A DNA stretch of 64,000 nt from Synechococcus sp. KORDI-100 (GCF_000737535.1 NZ_CP006269.1:1240001-1304000); one strand, 5' to 3'. Positions 51,599-60,386 are shown, counted from the stretch's first letter. Notes: generated by a model from the letters alone, not told the origin. A program made the numbers and translations.

Positions 51599-52048
51599 AT
51601 GACTGACTCCCAAAACACTGAAAGCCAAGTGCAGAGCCGTGATGGCATGTATGCACATAAACGTCCATTGATCGCTGCAAAGTTTGTTTTAAAGCAAGGC
51701 CTTCGTCTTGGAGCAATCGGTTGCTTGGTCGCGACTGCCCTGGGTACTGCTTATGCATGCGATGAACCCCATTTGCATCAAACAACACGCTCAGTGGGTT
51801 TTCTTCGCGACTGCGCTGGGCAAACGCCGGCATCAGTTGCCTCAATCAATTCAGATTGCCTGAATGTGCAGCAAGGCTTGGTTGGCATCGGATCAACAGT
51901 CACTGTTCTACAGGGAGTTAACCGAACTCTTTCAGGGCAACAAGGTCTTTGGTATGAGGTACGTATCGTGCACAATCAATCTACTCAAAAAGCATCTGGC
52001 AATGCCCAAGAAGGTGCAATTGGTTGGTTAAGGGCAAACAAATTCTGA
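51599..52048 (+). CDS. Secreted SH3-like domain protein
   Basis: 149 residues. A polar N-terminal stretch precedes the hydrophobic signal (FVLKQGLRLGAIGCLVATALGTAYA, about 24-48), so ATG at codon 16 (MYAHKRP) may be the real start. The mature part has CDEPHLHQ, DCAGQ, SDCLNV and a C-terminal GSTVTVLQGVNRTLSGQQGLWYEVRI...AIGWLRANKF, the pattern of bacterial SH3-like (SH3_3) domains, which often bind cell-wall peptides. Cargo of a conserved promoter and 3' flank. Confidence 0.65.
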   Translation: MTDSQNTESQVQSRDGMYAHKRPLIAAKFVLKQGLRLGAIGCLVATALGTAYACDEPHLHQTTRSVGFLRDCAGQTPASVASINSDCLNVQQGLVGIGSTVTVLQGVNRTLSGQQGLWYEVRIVHNQSTQKASGNAQEGAIGWLRANKF

Positions 52049-52190
52049 TTAGAAGCTCAGTTCGAAATCCATCCCTTCGCTGACTCAAAAACGAGATCAG
52101 CAGTCAAGGGGTTCGGCGCCCGTATTGATAGCCAGTTCTATTGCGAATTTGAAGGAAAAACGATGCAAAGGCAGTGAACCACTGACAAGG

Positions 52191-52283
52191 TCTGGCCGTG
52201 TGTCTGGCCGGGGCGTTGTGATTGTCGCTATCGATCTCCCGACAGAACCACACACACCTCCTCGTCAGCAAATGGCGGGGTTT
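52191..52283 (+). ncRNA. Diverged conserved 3' block with weak terminator
   Basis: GGGGCGTTGTGATTGTCGC, TATCGATCTCCCGACAGAACC, CACACACACC then CTCCTCGTCAGCAAATGGCGGGGTTT. A diverged version of the block at 13798 and 62927, again directly upstream of a TPR leader. Confidence 0.35.
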
Positions 52284-52356
52284 ATGTGTTTGAACATCAG
52301 ATACAGACAGGGCTGGTTAATCAGGGCTAAAGATGGACTAGCTATGCGCTGCAAGG
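52284..52356 (+). promoter_or_regulatory. Conserved leader of TPR gene
   Basis: GAACATCAGATACAGACAGGGC, then AGGGCTAAAGATGGACTAGC, up to ATG 52357. Near-identical to the regions before 11024 and 63160. Confidence 0.6.
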
Positions 52357-52830
52357 ATGCCTCGTGTCACAACTGCCTTTGCTGCGGCCTTGGCCCTGTT
52401 CATGCCAGTAGGACGCCCGTTGCTGGTTGGGCTGACGCCTGCCATTGGAATTGGTGCAGGGTTGCTGACGACGCAGGCAGCTTATGCACAAACTGCTACC
52501 GATTTGTTAAATTCAGGGTTTCACAAAGCAGAAAGCGGAAACCTCAAAGGTGCTATTGCTGATTGGACCAAGGCAATCGATATGTATCCTCAATATGCAT
52601 TTGCTTATTACAATCGTGGGAAAGCGAAAAGACACTTAGATGATTATGAAGGGGCTATTTCTGATTATTCAAAAGCAATTGAACTTAATCCTAATTACTA
52701 CCAGGCTTACACCAACCGTGGAATTGTTTTAGAAATAGTAGGTGATCTCAAAGGTGCCTGTAAGGACTGGAAAACAGCAGAAGCACTAGGGGATACCTTG
52801 CCGATTGAATGGGTAAGAAACCAGTGCTGA
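52357..52830 (+). CDS. Secreted TPR-repeat protein (copy 2)
   Basis: 157 residues. Signal region MPRVTTAFAAALALFMPVGRPLLVGLTPA...AYA is almost the same as copies 1 and 3. The mature part has three TPR units (NLKGAIADWTKAIDMYPQYAFAYYNRGKAK, DYEGAISDYSKAIELNPNYYQAYTNRG, DLKGACKDWKTAEALGD). Terminal IEWVRNQC. Ends just before a terminator at 52868. Likely a protein-binding scaffold outside the cytoplasm. Confidence 0.85.
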   Translation: MPRVTTAFAAALALFMPVGRPLLVGLTPAIGIGAGLLTTQAAYAQTATDLLNSGFHKAESGNLKGAIADWTKAIDMYPQYAFAYYNRGKAKRHLDDYEGAISDYSKAIELNPNYYQAYTNRGIVLEIVGDLKGACKDWKTAEALGDTLPIEWVRNQC

Positions 52831-52867
52831 CATCTGAGGCTGTCTGATTTCAACTTTTTCAATGCAG

Positions 52868-52895
52868 TCCTCGTCAGCAATGGCGGGGTTTTTGT
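52868..52895 (+). terminator. Rho-independent terminator
   Basis: CCTCGTCAGCAATGGCGGGG then T5; repeated terminator family with one mispair at the base. Confidence 0.7.
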
Positions 52896-52922
52896 TGTCC
52901 GTGGCTCAACAGCACAACAGCG

Positions 52923-52955
52923 GGGAACACTTGAGACAGTCACGTCTGATCTATG
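52923..52955 (+). promoter_or_regulatory. Orphan copy of the helical-family upstream block
   Basis: GGGAACACTTGAGACAGTCACG...CTATG matches 16463 and 61787. No helical-family gene follows; the ATG leads into an unrelated frame. Confidence 0.5.
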
Positions 52956-53264
52956 AACTTCGACACACGCATGGCGCCCTGTCTGCTTGAGCAACTCCTA
53001 AAGCGAAGTCCGCGTCACCTCCAACGCGCCGATCACATGGTTGGTGATGAGGCAGGGAACAGGGAATCCTGCTGGTGCACATTGGTGGAATTGCCGGAGC
53101 AGTTCTTTAAGCGTGCATCCCTCGGTCGTTCAATGCTGTTACTGACGCGTAAACCTGTCAACGGCTTTGAAGAGCTCAGGAAGTCGTGCGTAAAAACAAG
53201 AGGTGAATCCTGTTCTTACGCACGTTTTACTCACAGGCGATTTGGGGATTTGCCGAGATCGCAG
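52956..53264. other. Region without supported gene; imperfect hairpin
   Basis: Only shadow frames. GTGCGTAA...TTACGCAC (53186-53223) forms an imperfect hairpin of about 15 pairs just before the tRNA-like relic, possibly a terminator or part of an old attachment site. Confidence 0.4.
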
Positions 53265-53340
53265 TCGGGGAGACAGGATTCGAACCTGCGGCATCTTGCT
53301 CGCATAGCAAGCGCTCTCTACGATCAGCGCGATTCGGCGA
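53265..53340 (-). pseudogene. Degenerate tRNA (3' half intact)
   Basis: Leftward: an anticodon arm CTTGC-TATGCGA-GCAAG, a T arm CAGGTTCGAATCCTG and a 3' acceptor strand TCTCCCCGA are tRNA-like. Position 33 is A instead of U, and the 5' side does not pair with the acceptor strand, so it cannot fold as a full tRNA. The 3' end CCCCGA and arm sequence resemble tRNA-Pro or tRNA-Ala. Such 3' fragments are typical attachment-site leftovers of integrated elements. Confidence 0.5.
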
Positions 53341-53493
53341 CCTTGTGAGCACCCTCCTGCGTTGACCTGGCGCAGCAGCAACAGCGATCAGCGTCCGTTG
53401 CAGGCAGAGAGGAGCGGCATTACGCCGCCACCAACTGCATGAGGCGATGCTTCGCCTCGGCGATGCAGAGCTGTCCCGAGCCGCGAACGAGTC

Positions 53494-53742
53494 TTACTCC
53501 CACGGCATAACCGCATTTTTACATTCCTCGCTAACTGGCCATTCTTCCCCACCCCTCCTTGCCACAGTCACGCTATTCATCCATGCAGCAATTCGCACAT
53601 TTACACATTGGCCCCATTTGTCTTCTACATACTCAGCAATTGGAATTACAACAGCCAAGGTGATCCCAGGAGCAACAATGAAAATAAGTATCGACCGCCT
53701 TATAAACCAAAGACAACCTTCTTCTTTAGCTTTTTTAGACAT
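53494..53742 (-). CDS. Small membrane protein
   Basis: 82 residues from ATG 53742: SKKAKEEGCLWFIRRS, a transmembrane segment ILIFIVAPGITLAVVIPIA, then EYVEDKWGQCVNVRIAAWMNSVTVARRGGEEWPVSEECKNAVMPWE. One membrane pass with a Cys-containing outer domain. The in-frame extension upstream covers the neighbouring pseudogene antisense and looks non-coding. Confidence 0.5.
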   Translation of the reverse strand: MSKKAKEEGCLWFIRRSILIFIVAPGITLAVVIPIAEYVEDKWGQCVNVRIAAWMNSVTVARRGGEEWPVSEECKNAVMPWE

Positions 53743-53796
53743 CACTAACGCTGCATCCCGCTGTTCATTATCTCCGTTTAGGTCATCGCTCGGCGT

Positions 53797-53938
53797 GGCC
53801 GACCTGCCGCGCACTCGTCGGGACAAGCTGAAGCCTCGGATCGTGATGCTGGTTGATCGACTGCAAAGCGACAACAGGCAGCTGCAGAAATGGCACGACG
53901 ATCACTGGGTAGACAACACCCTTCATTGGCGGATTTGA
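53797..53938 (+). pseudogene. C-terminal remnant of unknown protein (copy 1)
   Basis: Encodes LPRTRRDKLKPRIVMLVDRLQSDNRQLQKWHDDHWVDNTLHWRI and stop, matching LPRPRLEELKPRIVMPVDRLQSDNRQLQKWHDDHWVDNALHWRI at 57024. Sequence upstream differs in the two copies and neither has a proper start, so both are 3' fragments of a helical protein. Confidence 0.5.
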
Positions 53939-54024
53939 TGGTGCAGCGCAGAGAGGTGCTGCCGTGATCTGAGGGCTCCAGAAGTCAGTTGTGGACTGCG
54001 AACTGATTGGCACTGTCCATGCTG

Positions 54025-54306
54025 TCAGTGCGTTTTTCTACCAAAGTCATAAGGCGTTACGAGAGTTTTCTGGGATTCATCAAATGACCAAATGATCCGT
54101 TGCGGATCGCCGTTCATCGACCCATATTTAATCCACGCGGATATGGGGAGTTCTTCCACACGCGACGGCTTCGGGAGAGCGACCCGATGGCTGGCAGAAC
54201 CCCTGTCTCCTGCGTGAGCGATCGCGGGAGACAGTGTTCTGTGACAACAAATCAGTAGAAATTTGGTGTGTTTGGCGAGGATTTCTGTATCGCGGCAAAC
54301 GTGCAA
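54025..54306 (-). CDS. Small secreted protein (copy 1)
   Basis: 93 residues: hydrophobic region KFLLICCHRTLSPAIAHA as probable signal, mature part GDRGSASHRVALPKPSRVEELPISAWIKYGSMNGDPQRIIWSFDESQKTLVTPYDFGRKTH. The W-I-x-Y-G...R-I-I-W-S-F-D-E pattern is preserved in the second copy (57252) with conservative changes, supporting coding. Function unknown. Confidence 0.5.
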   Translation of the reverse strand: MHVCRDTEILAKHTKFLLICCHRTLSPAIAHAGDRGSASHRVALPKPSRVEELPISAWIKYGSMNGDPQRIIWSFDESQKTLVTPYDFGRKTH

Positions 54307-54440
54307 CTACAGGGCCGCATCGCTCGGGAAGAACAGCGTTCTTCTCGCGGTCCTGTAGCCCCCTTCTCGCGAGTCGTCAGACCGCAAGGAAGGTGCTGCC
54401 TAGGGAGGCAGCCAATTTCATGGGCCGTCTTTAGAGGCTT

Positions 54441-54532
54441 CAGCGCACAGGCGGTGAACAGCATTCCCAACCCGTCTTGAGCATCGCCTGCCAGGCTTCG
54501 ATGTCGTTGTGGCGCAGCATCCGCCGTCTTGT
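54441..54532 (-). pseudogene. 3' fragment of the AWETM family
   Basis: Leftward TRRRMLRHNDIEAWQAMLKTGWECCSPPVR and stop, the C-terminal 30 residues of the family whose fuller copy is 55393-55698 (TRRRMLRHNAIEAWETMLKTGWERCHPPIR). Confidence 0.65.
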
Positions 54533-54611
54533 CCCAAATGAAGATGTGCCTGGTCGGACGGCTAAGTGCTCATGCCGTTGCTAAGAATGATTTCCATCCT
54601 CGGTATTTGCG

Positions 54612-55271
<660 letters not shown>

Positions 55272-55392
55272 GTGCGTTAGTAGTCAGGAGTTTCCTCTTT
55301 TAAGGATATCTAATAACAATACCTATGAGAAATTGACGTCAGCAATAGCAGGGTATTTGTTGCTGGGTGCTCTGCGCCCCATACGTTTGGGG

Positions 55393-55698
55393 TCAGCGGA
55401 TTGGTGGATGGCATCGCTCCCAACCTGTTTTCAGCATCGTCTCCCAGGCTTCGATGGCGTTGTGGCGCAGCATCCGTCGCCGGGTCTGCGGGATTGGGTA
55501 GTCGGGTGGCCGCCAGTGAAACGTCCGCAGGATCACCCACTCCGCACGAGTCGAAGGCGAATCGGGTTTGAACTGAACAACCTTGTGCTGATCGGCGTTC
55601 ACAAGCCAACCCTCACCACCTGCACTCACAGGTTGATCGTTGGGATCGGGTCGGTACCGGGGCATCGGTGAAATCTGGCCAGCCATCTCGAAGGCCAT
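55393..55698 (-). CDS. Small conserved protein, AWETM family (intact copy)
   Basis: 101 residues: MAGQISPMPRYRPDPNDQPVSAGGEGWLVNADQHKVVQFKPDSPSTRAEWVILRTFHWRPPDYPIPQTRRRMLRHNAIEAWETMLKTGWERC. Soluble, mixed beta and helix. GGEGWLVNADQHKVVQF is the most constant part. Truncated relatives are at 9620, 54441 and 58478. Function unknown; the distribution within both islands suggests repeated duplication. Confidence 0.65.
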   Translation of the reverse strand: MAFEMAGQISPMPRYRPDPNDQPVSAGGEGWLVNADQHKVVQFKPDSPSTRAEWVILRTFHWRPPDYPIPQTRRRMLRHNAIEAWETMLKTGWERCHPPIR

Positions 55699-55797
55699 CG
55701 TTAGGGATTCCCTGCACCCGAACGATCAGCGCCTAAGCAATTAAGTACATAGCAGTGTCCCGTTAACTAGGTCGGGCAGTGGACAAAACCCCGCGGG

Positions 55798-55950
55798 TCA
55801 GTCCACCGGCTCGCAGTGATTGCCATCACAGCTCAGAGCGCACTGCGGCTGATTCATGCCGTACTGCCAAGGTCTGCGAATGGCCCAGTAGATATCCACT
55901 AGGCCGAAGATGTAGGAACCGAAGCGCTGCAGAAAAGAGCGGTGTTTCAT
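55798..55950 (-). CDS. Small membrane-associated protein
   Basis: 50 residues from ATG 55950: MKHRSFLQRFGSYIFGLVDIYWAIRRPWQYGMNQPQCALSCDGNHCEPVD. A short hydrophobic/aromatic helix and a Cys-rich tail with C-x3-C-x4-C. Probably a small membrane-edge or exported peptide. Confidence 0.5.
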   Translation of the reverse strand: MKHRSFLQRFGSYIFGLVDIYWAIRRPWQYGMNQPQCALSCDGNHCEPVD

Positions 55951-56003
55951 GACTTCAACCTGCCAAAGCAACAACGGCCTCGACAACGGTTCACACTGGA
56001 TAC

Positions 56004-56810
56004 TTAACAAAGCCAGCTCTGCAAAGTCTCCACACAGGCTTCAGCTGATTCGAACGGGAGTACATTGCGGCCGGAGATCGTTCGGATCTCAGCCCGCGGC
56101 AGTTTGCTTTTGAACGTGGCGATCCGCTCGTCCGCGTCATCCCAACGCCTGGAACGACCGATGCCGGTGGCATCTCGCCCAAACACCACCAGCACAGGAA
56201 TCGACAGGCTGCACAGCTGGGGCTCCCAGTTGCCTCGCCAGAACCCCGCCAGGAAGGAGAACACTGCCCAGCGGCTGGCCATGGGTGCCGATCCCTGCTC
56301 CAAGGTGGACAGCCATTCCTCATCGACGGACTCTGGTTCAGCGAACAGGTTTTTCTCAGAGAAGGAACGCAGAAACGCTCGTCGCCTGGCGTAGCGATAG
56401 AACAGGCTACCGATCGGCCCGCTGAACAGCACGCCCCAGAGCTGCTGGGCCCGCTGCAGAGAAAACGGCTCGCTGAGTACCCTCCAGCCGGGGGGACTGA
56501 TCGTCACCAACCGGCTCACAAGATCCGGTGCCCGCTCGATCAGCGACAGGGCGATCGGCAGTGAGGCGCCCTGGCTCACGAGTACCACCGGTCCGTCATC
56601 TAGCGCCCGCAGCTGCTGTTCCAGTGGAGCAACCCAGTCCTCGACAGTAATCGCCCGTTTTTGCATCGGCGCTTCGCCACAACCAAGCAGGTCGGGGGCC
56701 AGCAGCAGCCGGGATTCGTCTCGGTCCCGCCAGCTCCGGCGGAAGCGCTCCCAAAACCTCGACGACAAACCAACGCCAACTGGATGAATCAGCAACAGTG
56801 GTTCAGTCAT
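56004..56810 (-). CDS. Alpha/beta-hydrolase
   Basis: 268 residues from ATG 56810. The fold landmarks are LLLIHPVGVGLSSRFWERF (oxyanion region), the nucleophile elbow VVLVSQGASLPIALSLIERAP with Ser, PVLVVFGRDATGIG carrying the acid Asp. The elbow reads V-S-Q-G-A instead of G-x-S-x-G, and the usual C-terminal catalytic His is not evident near GRNVLPFESAE, so activity may be altered. GC-rich, a core-type gene inside the island. Confidence 0.75.
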   Translation of the reverse strand: MTEPLLLIHPVGVGLSSRFWERFRRSWRDRDESRLLLAPDLLGCGEAPMQKRAITVEDWVAPLEQQLRALDDGPVVLVSQGASLPIALSLIERAPDLVSRLVTISPPGWRVLSEPFSLQRAQQLWGVLFSGPIGSLFYRYARRRAFLRSFSEKNLFAEPESVDEEWLSTLEQGSAPMASRWAVFSFLAGFWRGNWEPQLCSLSIPVLVVFGRDATGIGRSRRWDDADERIATFKSKLPRAEIRTISGRNVLPFESAEACVETLQSWLC

Positions 56811-57023
56811 CACAAGTGGGCTTCCCACGGGAAAGGAATCGCAGTCTGGGAGTCCTGGCCCAACGCTGCGAAATCCGCGGGAACGTCTCTGCAGCGGCGT
56901 CGTGGCGATGTGACCAGCGTGATTTCGAGGCCGACGAGCGCGTCAGCTATATGCGGTTGGAGGGCTGGGAGGAGATGCAAGTGCCGTCAGAACTCGATGG
57001 GATGAGCTGCTGGAGGAGATGGT

Positions 57024-57625
57024 GGCCTCCCTGCCGCGCCCGCGTCTTGAAGAGCTGAAGCCTCGGATCGTGATGCCGGTTGATCGACTGCAAAGCGACA
57101 ACAGGCAGCTGCAGAAATGGCACGACGATCACTGGGTAGACAACGCCCTTCATTGGCGGATTTGATGGTGCAGCGCAGAGAGGTGCTGCCGTGATCTGAG
57201 GGCTCCAGAAGACAGTTGTGGACTGCGAACTGGTTGGCACTGTCCATGCTGTCAGTGCGCTTTCTTACCAAAGTCATAAGGCGTTACGAGAGTTTTCTGG
57301 GATTCATCAAATGACCAAATGATCCGTTGCGGATCGCCGTGCATCGACCCATATTTGATCCACGCGGATATGGGGAGTTCTTCCACACGCGACGGCTTCG
57401 GGAGAGCGACCCGATGGCTGGCAGAACCCCTGTTTCCTGCGTGAGCGATCGCGGGAGACAGTGTTCTGTGACAACAAATCAGTAGAAATTTGGTGCGTTT
57501 GCCAAGGATTTCTGTATCGCGGCAAACGTGCATATACAGAGATCGCATCGCTCGGGAAGAACGCAGTTCTTTTCGCGGTCCTGTAGCCCCCTTCTCGCGA
57601 GTCGATGACCGCTAAGAAGGTGCTG
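57024..57625 (+). repeat. About 600-bp direct repeat, copy 2
   Basis: Second copy of the block at 53797-54398. Its first 142 bases hold the other C-terminal remnant (ending NALHWRI at 57165). Carries leftward gene 57252-57533. Confidence 0.85.
57252..57533 (-). CDS. Small secreted protein (copy 2)
   Basis: 93 residues, same plan as 54025-54306: MHVCRDTEILGKRTKFLLICCHRTLSPAIAHA then GNRGSASHRVALPKPSRVEELPISAWIKYGSMHGDPQRIIWSFDESQKTLVTPYDFGKKAH. Differences between copies are mostly conservative. An in-frame ATG five codons upstream exists only in this copy. Confidence 0.5.
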   Translation of the reverse strand: MHVCRDTEILGKRTKFLLICCHRTLSPAIAHAGNRGSASHRVALPKPSRVEELPISAWIKYGSMHGDPQRIIWSFDESQKTLVTPYDFGKKAH

Positions 57626-57638
57626 TTTGTCCGCTGTC

Positions 57639-57782
57639 GTGGCAGAAAAGCCTGAATGTGCCGCTGACCTACCTGAAGTACTGAAGCGGAATCCCGAGGT
57701 TGCTTCTCTTGGTGATCCTGTTCAGCTTCGGTTGCAGGAGTTGCTCGTGCTCTTGAGTCAGTTGATGAGTCGCCTCAGGTGA
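57639..57782 (+). CDS. 47-aa helical protein
   Basis: From GTG 57639: AEKPECAADLPEVLKRNPEVASLGDPVQLRLQELLVLLSQLMSRLR. Acidic N-terminus and an amphipathic helix rich in Leu. A short dimerising helix is plausible. Weak ribosome site. Function unknown. Confidence 0.4.
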   Translation: MAEKPECAADLPEVLKRNPEVASLGDPVQLRLQELLVLLSQLMSRLR

Positions 57783-58090
57783 AATGATGCGCTGCTTGGT
57801 GTCATTGGTCTACTGTCATTTTCTGCCAAAGAGCCATGGTGTTCCAAGAGGGGCTTTCTTGACGGGTGCCTCTTTGCTCCGATGGACAGTGGGTGTCCTC
57901 GGGCGTTGGGATGCACCTGACTCTCTCTGCTCTAGGGAGTCAGCCCAGCGTGGTTGTGCTTTCGTCCCGCTCCAAACAGCTGATAAAAAGAAAATAAGCC
58001 GATCCCGCATATGAGCATTTTCGGTTTGAGCGTAAGGTTTTCACGGTCAGGTGAAATTCCCGCCATAATCGAACAAACCTTAGACACACC
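57783..58090. other. Region without supported gene
   Basis: Frames of 64-76 residues on both strands overlap and neither has a signal or motif. CTCTCTCTGCTCTAGGGAG-type short palindromes only. Confidence 0.35.
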
Positions 58091-58225
58091 ATGCTTCGTA
58101 TTTCAGCAGCCCTTTGTGCCACTATCCTGCTCTCTGCTCCAGCCTTCGCAGGCTCCGGTGGATGCCAGTACAGCCAGGACAAAGCAGCTGAAACGACTGA
58201 TCAAAAAAAAGAATCTCAGTCTTGA
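58091..58225 (+). CDS. 44-aa small secreted peptide
   Basis: From ATG 58091: signal peptide MLRISAALCATILLSAPAFA followed by a 24-residue mature part, GSGGCQYSQDKAAETTDQKKESQS. The signal peptide is strong. The mature peptide, charged and with one Cys, is too short to fold alone. Confidence 0.6.
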   Translation: MLRISAALCATILLSAPAFAGSGGCQYSQDKAAETTDQKKESQS

Positions 58226-58477
58226 TCAAGCATCCTCTAATCCAAAAGATTTGGAGACTCGCTACATGGCGCTGGCGTCTGCAGCTTGCGCTCAATGCTC
58301 CCTTTGGGCTCTTGTGGATTGCTGATAAAACCAATCCAGCCGTACACACGTTTGACATGTCAGTGCTTTCAACGCTTCATGCTGAATGGCTTGCTCCGAT
58401 GATTGGAATCGCTTGATCTCCCCTAACTTCCCTCGCTGAGCTGAACAGAGACCACACTTCACTAAGCAGGTGTTTTA

Positions 58478-58565
58478 TGAAGTCTGGCCAGCCATCTCTG
58501 ATGGCATATTTAGGGGTTCCCCACATAGGAATGAATCGATACTCGCTTGAATGAATGAACATCAA
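58478..58565 (-). pseudogene. 5' fragment of the AWETM family
   Basis: Leftward ATTCATTC...GGGAACCCCTA...GATGGCTGGCCAGACTTCA corresponds to the start region of the 9962 and 55698 copies (...RKPLPMPSEMAGQTSP). The match ends after MAGQ; nothing of the rest follows. Confidence 0.5.
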
Positions 58566-58581
58566 GCATGACCACCCGCAA

Positions 58582-58607
58582 GGATGATGTGATCTGAAGG
58601 CATCACG
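58582..58607 (+). promoter_or_regulatory. GATGTGATCTGAAGGC promoter element
   Basis: GATGATGTGATCTGAAGGCATCACG, the same element as at 9970 and 50331, located about 30 bases before the secreted gene at 58635. Confidence 0.45.
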
Positions 58608-58634
58608 TTAAGTTGAGCTTTTGCTCTTACGAAG

Positions 58635-59024
58635 ATGACTGCGATGCTGCGATGTTTGAATCGTTTGTTCTTAATAAGGCTGATAGCCATGACCGCACTC
58701 ATGACTGCTCCAGCAGAAGCTGCAAACCTTGTCGGTCGGTACCGTTGCGTCGGTAGCAATCCCAACAGCGGCCAATATCAGGCGAGCATCGTTATTGAAC
58801 GTTCAGGCGAAGGGTATCGGTTGACTTGGACGATCGGCGGCGCAGTTCACCATGGCATTGCGATTCGAACTGGCAATGTTTTGGCCTCGAGTTGGTCCCC
58901 TGGTCCTAATCAACATGGGATTGTGTCTTACAGGATTGGAAGGGGAGGGAATCTCAGGGGGCTTTGGGCGCAATATCCCGATGTTTCGCGTCTCTTCCCT
59001 GAGGACTGTGAACCGACGCGCTGA
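58635..59024 (+). CDS. Small secreted beta-barrel-like protein
   Basis: 129 residues: signal MTAMLRCLNRLFLIRLIAMTALMTAPAEA, then NLVGRYRCVGSNPNSGQYQASIVIERSGEGYRLTWTIGGAVHHGIAIRTGNVLASSWSPGPNQHGIVSYRIGRGGNLRGLWAQYP. The G-x-Y-x-C-x-G-x-N-P-N...Y...I-x-x-x-G-x-x-Y-x-L-x-W pattern recurs in exported proteins of many Gram-negatives as a small ligand-binding beta fold. Two cysteines pair (RYRC, EDC). Function unknown. Confidence 0.7.
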   Translation: MTAMLRCLNRLFLIRLIAMTALMTAPAEAANLVGRYRCVGSNPNSGQYQASIVIERSGEGYRLTWTIGGAVHHGIAIRTGNVLASSWSPGPNQHGIVSYRIGRGGNLRGLWAQYPDVSRLFPEDCEPTR

Positions 59025-59282
59025 TCAAGAGATTCGCCTGCGAGCGTAAGCTTCAAGCAGCATGGAGATGGAATGTGTTGTCCCATAGTCCCAGAAAGGC
59101 ATTGACAATTGATTGGATACTTTCATTTCACTAACTGTCCATATCAATGCTTGTGCAAATATACAATTTAAGCAAAATATTAAGCAAAGTGCAGGTACGG
59201 TAATTACGATAAAGGAAAGTTACTGCAATCAATTTGGTCTTTCTTGGCGTCTCTAATTTGTTAGTGTCTATCTCAACAAAAT

Positions 59283-59558
59283 ATGAAACGACCAAAGCTT
59301 TCAACACCCCATGATTTTGAGTATGCAATCAAGTGGGAGGAATTACGTTCTGAATACTTTCGATTGCGGGGGCAAGTCCAACTTGCTGAACTTTCAAACA
59401 GTCTTAAGCATGAGTTGGAGTGGCGGCTTGCGCTCTTGAATCGTAAAAACAGCGATCAGCCTACTGACCAGTTAACCAATGCAGGATGGTATCCCCGCTC
59501 AGAGTCTTTTACGCATGCTGGATGGGCCCTAGATGCGAAAATCCCTGTATCGGCTTAG
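59283..59558 (+). CDS. Small hypothetical protein
   Basis: 91 residues: KRPKLSTPHDFEYAIKWEELRSEYFRLRGQVQLAELSNSLKHELEWRLALLNRKNSDQPTDQLTNAGWYPRSESFTHAGWALDAKIPVSA. Central helix then an aromatic tail with two A-G-W motifs. Soluble. AT-rich promoter region upstream. No family recognised. Confidence 0.55.
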   Translation: MKRPKLSTPHDFEYAIKWEELRSEYFRLRGQVQLAELSNSLKHELEWRLALLNRKNSDQPTDQLTNAGWYPRSESFTHAGWALDAKIPVSA

Positions 59559-59725
59559 GCCGACCAATTGGCTGATGCGAATGTTCAATATCTTGTATCA
59601 TCACAAACTTTATCTAACTCCTCAGAAGTTTTTAAAAACCTGAACTAGTGCTGTTGAAAGTAAGAGTGCACCGATGAGTGTAAGGAGTTTCTTAAGAGCA
59701 AGCCTGCAGATGCTAAAGATGGCAT

Positions 59726-59902
59726 CTAATCCACCGGGATCAGCTTCCATTGAGCGTTGTCTGGAATCTCTAGAGATTTCTTCAAATCCTTAGGCTCTTC
59801 CAAAGCCCTCGCCACTCGGGAACGCGGCAAGTCACGTAGTCGAAGTTCTCGATACGCAGACCACCAAGTCGGGTGGGGTATCCATACCAACCACTCACCC
59901 AT
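59726..59902 (-). CDS. 58-aa hypothetical protein
   Basis: From ATG 59902: GEWLVWIPHPTWWSAYRELRLRDLPRSRVARALEEPKDLKKSLEIPDNAQWKLIPVD. Trp-rich N-terminus, charged helix, Pro end. Lies antisense to the start of the helical-family copy D region. Moderately convincing. Confidence 0.45.
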   Translation of the reverse strand: MGEWLVWIPHPTWWSAYRELRLRDLPRSRVARALEEPKDLKKSLEIPDNAQWKLIPVD

Positions 59903-59927
59903 CGACTCCCGTCGTTCAAATCCCCTC

Positions 59928-60138
59928 GAATCCCGCATTGTCCTGTTCCTACTGAATGAACTCGTCTCAGCGATAATGGCTGATGACCCTGACCCCTTCA
60001 AAGGGTGGCTACGTGGCGGGCTAGAGGACCTCGGAAAGCCTGCAGTGGAAGAGTTGCTTTGGGACTGGCTAGCCCCTTTCTTGACTAAAGATGAGAGGGA
60101 CAGGCTGATTGGTTGGCACTTGGGGGGTGAGTCTCTAG
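59928..60138 (+). pseudogene. Small helical protein family, copy D (frameshifted)
   Basis: Encodes ESRIVLFLLNELVSAIMADDPDPFKGWLRGGLEDLGKPAVEELL...DERDRLIGWHLG but has no start codon at the usual place. Near the end the G-run has six G (60122-60127) where copy A has five, so the frame misses its stop and runs on 13 codons. Dropping one G restores HLGVSL and stop. Confidence 0.6.
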
Positions 60139-60278
60139 TGCTTCAGGTGAGAGGGCGATCTGGGCTTTCGATGTGAGCTACGTCTCACATCCAAATTCTG
60201 GCTCCAGCTCATTTCGACCTGGTAATGCTTAGCCGGTTGCGCCAACAAAGCCAGCGAAGACGCAGGAGATGACTGTGA

Positions 60279-60386
60279 TCAACTCAGTGAGTCTTCCCAA
60301 GGGAGCGTTAATTCAATCTCATGAAGTAAAGCGTCGGCTTCCTCCTCTTTGTCTTCCATTAGAAGCCAAGCCACCCGCTGCCACAT
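60279..60386 (-). CDS. Small acidic protein, possibly truncated
   Basis: 35 residues from ATG 60386: MWQRVAWLLMEDKEEEADALLHEIELTLPWEDSLS. Protein-like codons continue upstream (DLTFKLVKDQRLDQF) without a standard start until a stop, so the 5' end may be lost or use CTG. Shares KEE-A-LLHE with the 16702 gene. Confidence 0.4.
   Translation of the reverse strand: MWQRVAWLLMEDKEEEADALLHEIELTLPWEDSLS

Larger units (their letters stand above)
53797..54398 (+). repeat. About 600-bp direct repeat, copy 1
   Basis: Aligns with 57024-57625 (offset about 3227) with scattered differences, high identity from 53826 on. Contains the 3' end of a broken rightward gene and an intact leftward small secreted gene. 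Confidence 0.85.

Noticed and set aside
53139-53381. Leftward frame reading through the tRNA-like relic
   Set aside because: Its central residues come from tRNA arms, a common artefact of frame calling over tRNA sequence.
54217-54240. GCGATCGC within a hairpin, as in the HIP1 repeat of freshwater cyanobacteria
   Set aside because: The octamer is not enriched in this window; two occurrences belong to the same duplicated block.
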